A DNA stretch of 64,000 nucleotides from a virus: positions 1-64,000 of IMG/VR virus record IMGVR_UViG_3300017991_000096. One strand, 5' to 3'. The notes beneath the pieces are model-generated. The model made no database searches and was not told the DNA's origin. It was given only the letters and a program-made list of their open reading frames with translations. The translations under genes were made by a program, and so were the position numbers. This document shows, one piece after another, positions 48,890-57,130 of the stretch. Numbering within the stretch: the stretch's first letter is position 1; every line of letters starts with the position of its first letter.

Positions 48890-51100
48890 ATGCTCCCTGC
48901 GCTCTACAGAGAGGGGCAGTACCCCTACGACGTAGACGCCGAGGTCGCAGCCATCTGGACCGTGGAGACGCCCTCCGAGCTAGCCGAAGTGCTGGACTAC
49001 TTGGAGGGCGTCTCGTCCGTGGTGGCCGTTGATACCGAGGCGGACGACATCGACCCGAGCAGCGAGAGCGCGGCCGGGAAGGGTCGGCTCGTGACCACGC
49101 AGCTAGCGTGGATCGAGGACATCGAGCAGTACGCCGACGTGGACGCCATCGTCGCCGCCATCCGCCGCGACGAGGTCACCATCGAGCGTGTGTGGATCGA
49201 CTGCCGCGACCCCGAGATGGTGCGCCTCCTCAAGCCCTGGCTTGAAGATGACCACCCCAAGGTTCTGCACAACGTCGATTTCGATAAGCACATCTTCCGC
49301 AACCACGGTATCTGCCTCGATGGTATCGTTGGGGATACGCTATACATGAGCCGTCTGGAGTACCCAGAGCGGATCAGCCACGCGCTCGACGGTGGCATGG
49401 GGCTCGTGTCCAAGCTGCTGGGTGAGAAGCGGCTCACAACCAAGCAAGCGCTCGCCGTCAACAAGTTCAAGAAGGACGGCTCGCTGGGCAAGGCTGTCGA
49501 GTGGTACGGGATGCTCAACTGCGTCGAGGACGAGGAGATGCGCCCGTTCCAGCAGGTGTACTCGACCTTCGACGTGCTCGACACCGTGCGGCTCTACTAC
49601 GTGCTGGTGAGCAAGCTGGGCGACTGGGAGTGGGCTGGGGACTCTCGTGGCCTCCTCGGATACTGGGAGGACACGGGGTGCTCCTACGCCGTCAACACTC
49701 TGCACGACATGGAGCGCCAAGGGGTCTGCGTTGACCCTGGCATCGTGGAGATGCTCATCGAGGAGTACGAGGCGTACCGCGACTCTCTCGACGCAAGGCT
49801 GTGGCGCTGGGCTGGGTGCCAGATCAACTGGAACAGCCCGAAGCAGAAGTCCTACCTGCTGTTCGGGCCAGAGGGCGAGGCACGAGAGTTCAAGGACACA
49901 AAGCGACGCACTGACATCGTCATCGTCGGCAAGGAGTTGCCGTTCAACGAGGACCCGCCCGAGGACGGCGATGTCGAGTTCTTCCCGAGCACGGACCAGA
50001 GCGCCCTACAGTACATCCTTCGATGCTATGTCGAGGAGGACGGCTGGGTGTCGGAGGAGGACGCGACGGCGATCAAGCTGCTACAGGAACGGCAGAAGGT
50101 CGAGAAGCTGATCAGCGGCACCCTCTACCCGCTCCAGCGGAACATGCGGTCACGCCACGCTTCGGGCCTCCGCGACCAGGGTCCGTACACCTACGTCCAC
50201 TCCAACTTCTCGGTGGGCACGAGGACAGGTCGCCTCGCATCGAACAGCCCCAACCTCCAGAACATCCCCGCACGGTCCCGCATGGGCCGGCGTATCCGCC
50301 ACGCATTCATCTGCGAGAAGGGTGAGGTCATGCTCGTCTGCGACTACTCGCAGCTAGAGCTACGCATCCTCGCCTACTACGCGATGGTGCTGTTCAACGA
50401 CCCGTCGTTCTGGAACGTGCTCAAGTCTGGCGACGTTCACCAGGCGACGGCGGACAGCCTTGGTATCAAGCGCTCCGCAGCCAAGGCGATCAACTTCGGT
50501 CTGGCTTACGGCATGTCGGCCTTCAAGCTAGCCAACGACCTGGGTATCACCGAAGCCGAAGCCAACGACATCCTCGACAGGTTCTTCCGCCTCTACCCTG
50601 GCGTGAAGCGGTACATGGACTGGGCCAAGGCATACGCCCACGAGAACGGGGCAGCGCGCACCATCCTGGGTCGCTACCGCCAACTGCCCGACATCAACAG
50701 CCGCAACCGCAAGTACCGGAGCGCCGCAGAGCGCCGCGCCATGAACACCCCGATCCAGGGTAGCGCCCAGGACATCGTCGGCACGGCGATGGTGGCGTTG
50801 GAGAACGACCTAGAGCTTGCCAGGTACGGCTTCATCATGCGGCTCCAGGTTCACGACGAGATCGTGGCGACCTGCAAGCTGGAGCACCGCGAGGCCGCGC
50901 TGGCCCGCATGATTGAGGTGATGGAGAACGCCATGCCCGCAGAAACCATGGCAGGGGTTCACTTCCGCGTTGACGGCCACTGGGGCCACTCATGGGCGGA
51001 AGCCAAAGAAGGTGGCATGTTTACGTGCCCCAAGTGTCGCGGCAAGGGCTGCGACTTCTGCGAAGATGGAGAACTGCACGACTGGAAGGTAGCAGCATGA
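48890..51100 (+). CDS. Family A DNA polymerase with 3'-5' exonuclease and C-terminal zinc finger
   Basis: 736 residues. Exonuclease motifs: V-A-V-D-T-E-A-D (ExoI), N-V-D-F-D (ExoII), Y-S-T-F-D (ExoIII). Polymerase motifs: C-D-Y-S-Q-L-E-L-R (A), K-A-I-N-F-G-L-A-Y-G (B, Phe at the ddNTP-discriminating position), L-Q-V-H-D-E-I (C). No 5'-3' exonuclease domain. A C-terminal C-P-K-C-R-G-K-G-C-D-F-C tail (about 712-723) is an unusual DnaJ-like zinc-finger addition. It is the likely replicative polymerase. Confidence 0.9.
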   Translation: MLPALYREGQYPYDVDAEVAAIWTVETPSELAEVLDYLEGVSSVVAVDTEADDIDPSSESAAGKGRLVTTQLAWIEDIEQYADVDAIVAAIRRDEVTIERVWIDCRDPEMVRLLKPWLEDDHPKVLHNVDFDKHIFRNHGICLDGIVGDTLYMSRLEYPERISHALDGGMGLVSKLLGEKRLTTKQALAVNKFKKDGSLGKAVEWYGMLNCVEDEEMRPFQQVYSTFDVLDTVRLYYVLVSKLGDWEWAGDSRGLLGYWEDTGCSYAVNTLHDMERQGVCVDPGIVEMLIEEYEAYRDSLDARLWRWAGCQINWNSPKQKSYLLFGPEGEAREFKDTKRRTDIVIVGKELPFNEDPPEDGDVEFFPSTDQSALQYILRCYVEEDGWVSEEDATAIKLLQERQKVEKLISGTLYPLQRNMRSRHASGLRDQGPYTYVHSNFSVGTRTGRLASNSPNLQNIPARSRMGRRIRHAFICEKGEVMLVCDYSQLELRILAYYAMVLFNDPSFWNVLKSGDVHQATADSLGIKRSAAKAINFGLAYGMSAFKLANDLGITEAEANDILDRFFRLYPGVKRYMDWAKAYAHENGAARTILGRYRQLPDINSRNRKYRSAAERRAMNTPIQGSAQDIVGTAMVALENDLELARYGFIMRLQVHDEIVATCKLEHREAALARMIEVMENAMPAETMAGVHFRVDGHWGHSWAEAKEGGMFTCPKCRGKGCDFCEDGELHDWKVAA

Positions 51101-51312
51101 CTGACGACAAGGAACAGAGACTCAAGAGTCTGCGCCGACGGGCGCACAACATCGAGACGAGCCGGCTCGACGGGGTGATCGACAGCGTCGTGAAGTCCAA
51201 AGGCCACGAACTGTGGAGCAGCGAGCAGGAGTGGCAGGAGTGGCTCGACGTGCTCAAGGCCGAGAAGCAGCGCCGAGAGGAGGGGACCAATGGGGTGGAA
51301 GCGGACAGCTAA
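51097..51312 (+). CDS. Small charged hypothetical protein
   Basis: 71 residues from ATG 51097 (ATGA overlap with the polymerase). Very Lys/Arg/Glu-rich, helical, no Cys. The next gene starts 22 bases before its end. Function unknown; likely co-translated with polymerase. Confidence 0.55.
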   Translation: MTDDKEQRLKSLRRRAHNIETSRLDGVIDSVVKSKGHELWSSEQEWQEWLDVLKAEKQRREEGTNGVEADS

Positions 51313-51523
51313 GCGCATCATCATCGCCCTGTACTGGGAGTTCTGCCAGGACGAGGATGACTTCATGCAGTCTGTCGCCGTGGCGCACTTCGACGGCAAC
51401 ACCGCTGACGACGTTGTGGTCGCCCTCCTCGACCAGACCTTCGAGGGCACCGGCAAGAAGGCAGTCCGCATCCAGCGGACCCGGATCGGAAGGGGGCGGC
51501 CCCATGCCACGCAAGTCCGATAA
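51290..51523 (+). CDS. Small basic hypothetical protein
   Basis: 77 residues, GGAGG-type site upstream, overlapping both neighbours. An N-terminal basic/hydrophobic helix (K-R-T-A-K-R-I-I-I-A-L-Y-W) and a Gly/Arg-rich C-terminus. No domain recognised. Tight overlaps support a real gene. Confidence 0.5.
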   Translation: MGWKRTAKRIIIALYWEFCQDEDDFMQSVAVAHFDGNTADDVVVALLDQTFEGTGKKAVRIQRTRIGRGRPHATQVR

Positions 51524-52793
51524 GCCGAAGCTGAAAGGCGGCAAGCAGAAAGGTAAGGCTAAGGCCAAGCCTGACGCGAAGCTGGCGAAGGTCCGCGACA
51601 TCGCCAACACCATCAACAAGAAGCTGGGTGGGAAGGGCACCGTGCTCGTGGGCGCGGACATCGAGGAGCTAGAGTTCCAGAAGGTCCGTACCAACAACCC
51701 AGCCATCGACTACGTGACGAACGGCGGCATCATCCGTGGTCGCATCACGCAGTTCTGGGGCCCAGAGGGCTGCGCCAAGACGACGAGCCTAGCCGCGGTG
51801 ATTCGACACTTCCAGAGCCTTGGACTCGTCTGCGGCTTCGCTCCCGTCGAGGGCTTCGACAAGGGGTGGTGGCGCAACGTCGGCGTGTTCATCCCCTACG
51901 GCTCCAAGGAGTTGGAGCGCATGGACAAGGCCAAGCGGAGGCAGGCAGAGCGGTACAACCTGTTCTACCAGGACGCAGGGTACTCGCCCCTCGTGCTCGT
52001 CCAGCACCGGGCAGGCGACGAGGTGCTCCAGATGATCTACGACCTGACGAAGTCCAACGCCTTCGACTTCCTGGGGCTCGACTCGCTCGGTGCCATCACG
52101 TCGTCCCGCATCCTAGACGACAAGGACGTGAGCGACCCGTCCGAGTATGGCGGTGAGGCCAAGCTGTTCAACACCTTCCAGCGCTTCATGCAGTCGGCGT
52201 TCAACACCTACTACGACGACGATGGCAACGCCGACGCCAGTGGCCGCAACCTGAATCAAACCATGGTTGTCGCCATCAATCAGGCTCGTGTGGCGATCGG
52301 TGTACGAGCCATGCGCCGCGAAAAGCAGTTCTACCCGACCGGCGGGCAGGGGCTCAAACACTTCTGGTCCCAGAGCGTGTTCTTCGACCACATCGCGTCC
52401 GACGAGCAGAGCGACACGGTGTCCTACGACGGGCACCAGCGGCGGGACGTGTACGCCAAGACTTTCAGGGTCTTCGGCCACAAGATGCGCGGCGGGCCTC
52501 CCGACCGCGACGCCAGGTTCACCCTTCATGTCAAGAACCACACGCACGACGGACAGTCGTGGCGTGCAGGGCAGATCGACACCGTCAGCACGGTGCGAGC
52601 GCTGGGCGTCATGCTCGGCGTCATCGACAGATCGGGCGCTCACTACAGCTACGGTGGCACCCGCATTCACGGCAAGGCGAACTTTGACGCAGCCCTTTGG
52701 AACGACCCCAGCCTCTACCAAGAGGTCTACGACGCAGTCATCGACAAGGCGATCGAACAGAGCGGTGCGCACAGCGTACCGGGCACGGAGTAA
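51504..52793 (+). CDS. RecA/UvsX-like recombinase
   Basis: 429 residues from ATG 51504, overlapping the previous gene by 20 bases. The Lys-rich N-terminal tail (K-P-K-L-K-G-G-K-Q-K-G-K) precedes the RecA core. Walker A G-P-E-G-C-A-K-T lies at 86-93, followed by F-A-P-V-E-G-F-D-K-G-W, a D-F-L-G-L-D-S Walker B, and V-V-A-I-N-Q-A-R (L2/Q region). Catalyses strand exchange for recombination-dependent replication and repair. The Lys tail could aid DNA binding. Confidence 0.75.
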   Translation: MPRKSDKPKLKGGKQKGKAKAKPDAKLAKVRDIANTINKKLGGKGTVLVGADIEELEFQKVRTNNPAIDYVTNGGIIRGRITQFWGPEGCAKTTSLAAVIRHFQSLGLVCGFAPVEGFDKGWWRNVGVFIPYGSKELERMDKAKRRQAERYNLFYQDAGYSPLVLVQHRAGDEVLQMIYDLTKSNAFDFLGLDSLGAITSSRILDDKDVSDPSEYGGEAKLFNTFQRFMQSAFNTYYDDDGNADASGRNLNQTMVVAINQARVAIGVRAMRREKQFYPTGGQGLKHFWSQSVFFDHIASDEQSDTVSYDGHQRRDVYAKTFRVFGHKMRGGPPDRDARFTLHVKNHTHDGQSWRAGQIDTVSTVRALGVMLGVIDRSGAHYSYGGTRIHGKANFDAALWNDPSLYQEVYDAVIDKAIEQSGAHSVPGTE

Positions 52794-52797
52794 GGAA

Positions 52798-53304
52798 ATG
52801 ACCAAGCAAGAGATCAAAGAAGCCATCGAGGATATCAAAGAGTCAATCTCGGCCGCAGCCTCAGACGCAGCATCCGCCGTGTCTGAGGCACAGGACGCCG
52901 AGAACAACGCTGACAGGGCGTACAGGTATCTGGAGTCGCTGGAGAAGGAGTTGCAGGAGATGACGGAGGACATGCCGCTGCACGACAGCGTGGTGCTCCT
53001 TCTCCACGCGCTGCTGCCCTTGAACGACGACCTGGCCGAGATGACGCAGGAAGATCTGGAGTGCGAGGGCTCCGAGTTCGTCCCCAGGATCGGCGTAGCG
53101 CAGCGCAGGGCCCGTGAGGTGCTCAAGGAGATTCACGAGCAACCAGGCTCGCCCTCTATCGTGTCTGCCGGCTCTGAGCAGGCGCGGATCATGGTGAAGG
53201 TCGTGAAGGAGGAGTGCGAGGATGCGCTTCCTGATCACGTCGTGGCGCTACTCAAGAGTCTGTTTCACGCCACCTACATCGCGGGGACGAGTCACCGTGG
53301 ATAG
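52798..53304 (+). CDS. Coiled-coil hypothetical protein
   Basis: 168 residues from ATG 52798 (GGAAATG; stop of the recombinase 5 bases upstream). Residues about 10-60 form a strongly acidic Ala/Glu/Asp coiled coil. The rest is helical with few hydrophobic patches. No Cys-rich motif. Overlaps the next gene by 8 bases. Function unknown; operon position suggests a recombination or repair accessory. Confidence 0.6.
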   Translation: MTKQEIKEAIEDIKESISAAASDAASAVSEAQDAENNADRAYRYLESLEKELQEMTEDMPLHDSVVLLLHALLPLNDDLAEMTQEDLECEGSEFVPRIGVAQRRAREVLKEIHEQPGSPSIVSAGSEQARIMVKVVKEECEDALPDHVVALLKSLFHATYIAGTSHRG

Positions 53305-53494
53305 CACCGAACCCATCGAGGTTTTCTTCGAGAAGGAGATCAGCACCTCGGACAAGTCCGTGCTGTTCCGCTTCACATGCGGCACGGAGGCATGGATCCC
53401 GCGCTCGCAGATCAAGCGGCAGGTGATGTACGACGACGGCAGCGGGGCGATCTCCATCCCTGAGTGGCTCGCCCTGGACAGGGGCGTTAGTTGA
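53297..53494 (+). CDS. Small hypothetical protein
   Basis: 65 residues from GTG 53297, preferred to an internal ATG at 53222 that lies inside the previous gene. Beta-like: I-E-V-F-F-E-K-E-I ... V-L-F-R-F-T-C-G-T-E-A-W-I-P. Ends in a TTGA overlap with the next gene. No family recognised. Confidence 0.5.
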   Translation: MDSTEPIEVFFEKEISTSDKSVLFRFTCGTEAWIPRSQIKRQVMYDDGSGAISIPEWLALDRGVS

Positions 53495-53808
53495 AGCGTC
53501 GCAAGCGCTGGAAAGTGCAGGAGGCTCGCTTGGGCCGGGAGGGCGCACGTCGTGTTCCCGGTTCAGGCGCAGGCTTTCTCAAGGGCGACAACAAGGGTGA
53601 GACTTTCCTCATCCAAGCCAAGACCACGGGCAAGAAGCAGTACACGCTGACCATCAAGGATCTTCGCAAGATGGTGGACGATGCCAACGTGGAGGATCGC
53701 ATCCCTGTTATGCAAATAGAGTTCCATACCAACGATGGGGAGCAGTATGCTGTGCTTCGCTGGGCGGACTTCACTGCTATACTGGAGGACTCGGATCTGG
53801 ACCTATGA
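53491..53808 (+). CDS. PD-(D/E)XK-like putative endonuclease (Q-x-K variant)
   Basis: 105 residues from TTG 53491, coupled by TTGA to the upstream stop. Basic N-terminus, then G-S-G-A-G-F-L-K-G-D-N and F-L-I-Q-A-K-T-T, matching the small phage PD-(D/E)XK Holliday-junction-resolvase-like family, where the usual motif is (D/E)-x-K. Here Gln replaces the acidic residue, as in some nucleases, or the protein may be inactive. Likely acts in recombination or repair. Confidence 0.55.
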   Translation: MKRRKRWKVQEARLGREGARRVPGSGAGFLKGDNKGETFLIQAKTTGKKQYTLTIKDLRKMVDDANVEDRIPVMQIEFHTNDGEQYAVLRWADFTAILEDSDLDL

Positions 53809-54293
53809 AAGCAGTAACTACACTCCTGGTCATCCTTTCCCTAGCTCTACCCATCCAGGTGCCCCCTCGGATGGCGGCTCACATCGTGACCGCGGCTGTT
53901 GGTCGTCCTGACCTTGCCGACGATCTCATCGCCATCTGCCGCCGCGAGTCTCGATGCCAAGCCATCGGAGCGCACAGCGGTGACGCCCACATCTCTCCCC
54001 GTGAATACTGGGGGCAGGTGAGGCTCGGGCACTTGAACCGAACCTGTCAGCCCTACGTGCCGAACGGGTGGGCTACTCGCGGCGCGTTCGGGCTCTCCGC
54101 TGGCGCGCACTGGAAGTACATGCCCCTCTGCTACCGCCCCGAGTGGTTCGACTATCCACTCGTCTCCGCAGCCATCTCGCTCAAGAAGTACCTCGGCTGC
54201 GAGGCCCGCCGCCACCACCGTGGATGGTGCAGAACCCCCACTGCGGTGCGTAAAAACAACATCAGACGCCGAACTAGACGCCAGGCAAGCTAG
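53805..54293 (+). CDS. Secreted lytic-transglycosylase-like protein
   Basis: 162 residues; ATGA overlap. N-terminal signal-like hydrophobic segment (T-T-L-L-V-I-L-S-L-A-L-P). Then I-A-I-C-R-R-E-S-R-C with candidate catalytic Glu48, G-A-F-G-L-S-A-G and S-A-A-I-S-L-K-K-Y-L-G-C, consistent with a compact SLT/lysozyme-like fold. Several Cys residues could form disulfides outside the cytoplasm. It may be a second lysis enzyme or an entry-related enzyme. Confidence 0.55.
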   Translation: MKAVTTLLVILSLALPIQVPPRMAAHIVTAAVGRPDLADDLIAICRRESRCQAIGAHSGDAHISPREYWGQVRLGHLNRTCQPYVPNGWATRGAFGLSAGAHWKYMPLCYRPEWFDYPLVSAAISLKKYLGCEARRHHRGWCRTPTAVRKNNIRRRTRRQAS

Positions 54294-54349
54294 CCGGTAA
54301 CCTTGACCCACTCACCATTCGCCCGGTGCTCCGCACCACACCCGACCCC
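54294..54349 (+). other. 56-base gap with small hairpin
   Basis: GGTGC-TCC-GCACC forms a 5-bp stem at about 54325-54337, just before ATG 54350. No T-run and no convincing promoter. Confidence 0.25.
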
Positions 54350-55189
54350 ATGAAGCTGACCAAGATCAAAGTCAAGAAGCCGTCGCACCGTCGCGTCCCG
54401 TTCGACTACGCCAAGGCTCGCAACTACGAGGTCATCGACCCGCCCGACGAGCCTCCGCCTTTCATCGCGCTGGAGTCCGAGATCGGCCCCGCCCTTGCCA
54501 AGTGCATGTACGAAGGGTGGAAGCCGTTTCGGACCCAGCCGCGACCGCAAGAGCCCCGAGCAAAGTTCGTCATCCACCCCTCGTCAGCCGGGGGCTGCCC
54601 ACGTCGTGCGGTGTTCTCGACCGTCGAGGCTCCCGACGATGGTGGGGCTCCAGACTCGAAGCTACAGCGCATCTTCGACGTGGGCCATTTCGGCCACGAG
54701 CGCATCCAGGGTTACCTGTTTGAGTGCTGGAGGCAGGGCCGCTTCCATCAGGTCTGGGAGGACGTGCGGCTCACCATCCCAGGGCTCCACGTCAGCGGTG
54801 AGCTAGACGCCATCGTCGCCACGAACCCGCACCACCGCTATCTGGTGGAGATCAAGACCGCCAGCCGCAAGAGCTTCGATGGTTTGGCAGGCCCCAAGGA
54901 TGAGTGGCTCGTTCAGAGCTACCTCTACATGGCCGCGACCAACCTACGCGCTGCGATCATCCTCGTGGAGTGCAAGGACTCTCAGCGCTTCAAGGAGTTC
55001 TACCTGCCCTGGGATCCGCTCATCTGGGCGGACATCGAGCAGCGGTTGCAGAACATCATCTACGCGATCGAGTGGGAGGAGCTACCCCAGGGTGACACCG
55101 ACCACTGCTACTTCTGTCCCTACCACAACGTCTGCGAAGATGAGTCGTTGCTGGACTGGGATACTATCCATGATGCCATGGGTTTCTAA
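54350..55189 (+). CDS. Cas4/RecB-like PD-(D/E)XK nuclease with Fe-S cysteines
   Basis: 279 residues from ATG 54350; a GTG 24 bases earlier is an alternative. Catalytic residues: D153 (G-E-L-D-A-I), E167-I-K169 and Q189. Four cysteines C83, C253, C256 and C262 fit the Cas4/AddB [4Fe-4S] layout. The N-terminus is basic (K-I-K-V-K-K). No CRISPR or Cas1 gene accompanies it, so it is more likely a phage recombination exonuclease acting with the RecA-like protein. Confidence 0.7.
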   Translation: MKLTKIKVKKPSHRRVPFDYAKARNYEVIDPPDEPPPFIALESEIGPALAKCMYEGWKPFRTQPRPQEPRAKFVIHPSSAGGCPRRAVFSTVEAPDDGGAPDSKLQRIFDVGHFGHERIQGYLFECWRQGRFHQVWEDVRLTIPGLHVSGELDAIVATNPHHRYLVEIKTASRKSFDGLAGPKDEWLVQSYLYMAATNLRAAIILVECKDSQRFKEFYLPWDPLIWADIEQRLQNIIYAIEWEELPQGDTDHCYFCPYHNVCEDESLLDWDTIHDAMGF

Positions 55190-55215
55190 CGACCCCACTA
55201 CGCCCCCACACGACC

Positions 55216-55743
55216 ATGCCGAGAATCAAAGTCAAGACCAAGGCCAAGAGTGAGAAACCCTCCCCTCACTCCCTCGCCCAACGGGTGCTGGAACACCAGC
55301 GCAAGAAGTTACGGCTATCCGACCCCAAACGTCCTCTCGACTCAGACGGCCAAGAGTTCATCCCTGCCCTGCCTCCCGACATCACCGAGCTAGACGACTC
55401 CTACCTGGGTCGCCTGCACGGACAGTTCGTCGCGTTCGCCAACTACGTGGAGCACTGCCTCGCGGTGGCCGACGTGGACGAACTGGAAGCCGAGGAGGAC
55501 GAGAAGGTCACCGCAGCAGAGGAGATTCTGCGGGTGTCCGACGAGGGACCGAACGCAGCATGGAGGAACGCGAGTGCGTTCCTTGAACCACGGGCCAAAG
55601 CCACGCGCAAAACCAAGCGGGAGCGCAAGGCGATGGTGAAGCTGTTGCAGGCACGACTGCACGGGTGTGAGCGCGCCATCAAGGTGCTCTCGCGCGAGCA
55701 GACGCGGAGGGAGACTGAGCGAGAGTGGAGAGATGCCGACTGA
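55216..55743 (+). CDS. Hypothetical helical protein with IKVK N-terminus
   Basis: 175 residues. Starts M-P-R-I-K-V-K-T-K-A-K, like the protein at 40754. The middle (P-A-L-P-P-D-I-T-E-L-D-D-S-Y-L-G-R-L-H) and a long charged helical C-terminus are typical of small phage recombination-associated proteins, but I cannot name the family. It overlaps the SpoVS-like gene by 11 bases. Confidence 0.6.
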   Translation: MPRIKVKTKAKSEKPSPHSLAQRVLEHQRKKLRLSDPKRPLDSDGQEFIPALPPDITELDDSYLGRLHGQFVAFANYVEHCLAVADVDELEAEEDEKVTAAEEILRVSDEGPNAAWRNASAFLEPRAKATRKTKRERKAMVKLLQARLHGCERAIKVLSREQTRRETEREWRDAD

Positions 55744-56047
55744 CACAATGGAAATACCCGTTTCGGGGAGCACAAACGCGAAACAACTAGCGGGTGCCAT
55801 CAGGGCTCGCTACAAGGAGAACCGCGACCTGTCCATCCATCTGGTAGCGATGGGGATCTCGGCCGTGAGCGCCTGCGTCAAGGGCGTGGTCGAGCTCAAC
55901 AAGCTGATGTCCAGCATGGGGTACTACGTCACGACGTTGCCAGCCATGGAGGACCGCATGGTGTCCGACCGCCGCAACCCTGACGGGGCCAGGGTGGAGC
56001 GCACCGTCACGATCCTCTACCTCACCTTGAACCGGCTCGGAGGTTGA
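55733..56047 (+). CDS. SpoVS-like (Alba-fold) protein
   Basis: 104 residues from ATG 55733. The pattern I-P-V-S-G-S-T-N-A-K-Q-L-A-G-A-I ... I-H-L-V-A-M-G-I-S-A-V-S-A-C-V-K-G-V and the C-terminal V-E-R-T-V-T-I-L-Y-L match stage V sporulation protein S, a small Alba-like nucleic-acid-binding family. It carries an insertion before the last strand. In bacteria SpoVS affects sporulation and division. In a phage it could bind DNA or RNA or alter host development. No sporulation host is otherwise indicated. Confidence 0.65.
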   Translation: MPTDTMEIPVSGSTNAKQLAGAIRARYKENRDLSIHLVAMGISAVSACVKGVVELNKLMSSMGYYVTTLPAMEDRMVSDRRNPDGARVERTVTILYLTLNRLGG

Positions 56048-56048
56048 C

Positions 56049-56462
56049 GTGAGCGCGAGCGCACGAGGCCGCAACTCTCAACGCAAGGGCAAGCAGTTGC
56101 AGCACATCGTTGCGCGGATGCTTGGCTACGTCACAGGTCTGCCTGACGACTTCCTATCCAACCACGGCGGCAAGCAAGGTGAGGAGGACATCCGCCAGAG
56201 CACTGAGGCTCGGAAGCGGTGGCCGTTCCGCACCGAAACCAAGAACGCCAAGACACTAGGGTTACCAGCATGGATACGCAAACTCGACCAAGACGCAAAG
56301 GAAGCTGGGTCCTCCGAACCTGGCGTCATCATCTACAAGCTGTTTGGAACGAGTCGGCTCCGCGTGGACTTGGACTTCGAGGTCTTTCTCGACCTCATGT
56401 ACGGTCCACTCTCATCAAAACAGAAAGACAGGTTGAAGGACCTTGCGAGAGGAAAGAAGTGA
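56049..56462 (+). CDS. PD-(D/E)XK Holliday-junction-resolvase-like nuclease
   Basis: 137 residues from GTG 56049. N-terminal G-R-N-S-Q-R-K-G-K, catalytic G-E-E-D-I (D47) and F-R-T-E-T-K-N (E63-x-K65) fit small phage resolvase-type PD-(D/E)XK enzymes. The substrate is probably branched DNA. The stop overlaps the next ATG (TGATG). Confidence 0.65.
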   Translation: MSASARGRNSQRKGKQLQHIVARMLGYVTGLPDDFLSNHGGKQGEEDIRQSTEARKRWPFRTETKNAKTLGLPAWIRKLDQDAKEAGSSEPGVIIYKLFGTSRLRVDLDFEVFLDLMYGPLSSKQKDRLKDLARGKK

Positions 56463-57130
56463 TGACCAAAGACACACGTAGCGAAATCATGGAGAAGGTG
56501 GGATCCCAGGGTGACCTGACCAACCTGTCCGACCCCGAGGTGCGCAAGCTGTTCGACCCGGACGAGAAGCTGTCCGATGAGGAGGTGCGCGAGCGGGCCG
56601 ACAGGTTCCAGCAGGAGCGCAACAAGCAATCCATGGACACCCCGTTGACGGTGAGCGCACGCATGGGCATGGACGGTGGGGACATGCGCACCATCGGCCC
56701 CGGCGAGGGCCTGGACGACAAGGGTCAGATCATCCTGCTCGACCCCGCCAAGGCCGAGGCAGCAGCCGAGCGGTTCACCAACGCCGACCCACGCACTGCC
56801 AAGCAGTCCATGCGTCGCAGCGCCGCGCTACAGGACTTGGTGAACCATCTGTTCATCCGCGAGGAGCCTGGCCCCTCCGTCGTCCATCTGCCGCTGGAGA
56901 AGTGCCGCCAGCTTCACGAGGAGTACCAGCAAGCCAAGGCGGAAGGTTACCAAGACAACCAACTCGACTTCATCCCGCTGTCGGTCTACGCCGCCAAGCT
57001 CCAGCCCGAAGGCAAGAAGCCGATCCGCCACCTGATGCGCCACGAGTTCGGGGTCTTTCAGATGGCGTCGAACCCTGGCAGCCCCCTCGCCGGTCGCATC
57101 GTCTGCGTCTCGGATAAGGATCTCGGCTGA
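56462..57130 (+). CDS. Hypothetical protein
   Basis: 222 residues from ATG 56462 (TGATG overlap); a longer upstream reading is a shadow. Helical, acidic in the first half, with Gly/Met-rich D-G-G-D-M-R-T-I near residue 75. The C-terminal half (I-P-L-S-V-Y-A-A-K-L ... R-H-L-M-R-H-E-F-G-V) may be globular. No family recognised. Between nuclease and deazaguanine genes. Confidence 0.55.
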   Translation: MTKDTRSEIMEKVGSQGDLTNLSDPEVRKLFDPDEKLSDEEVRERADRFQQERNKQSMDTPLTVSARMGMDGGDMRTIGPGEGLDDKGQIILLDPAKAEAAAERFTNADPRTAKQSMRRSAALQDLVNHLFIREEPGPSVVHLPLEKCRQLHEEYQQAKAEGYQDNQLDFIPLSVYAAKLQPEGKKPIRHLMRHEFGVFQMASNPGSPLAGRIVCVSDKDLG

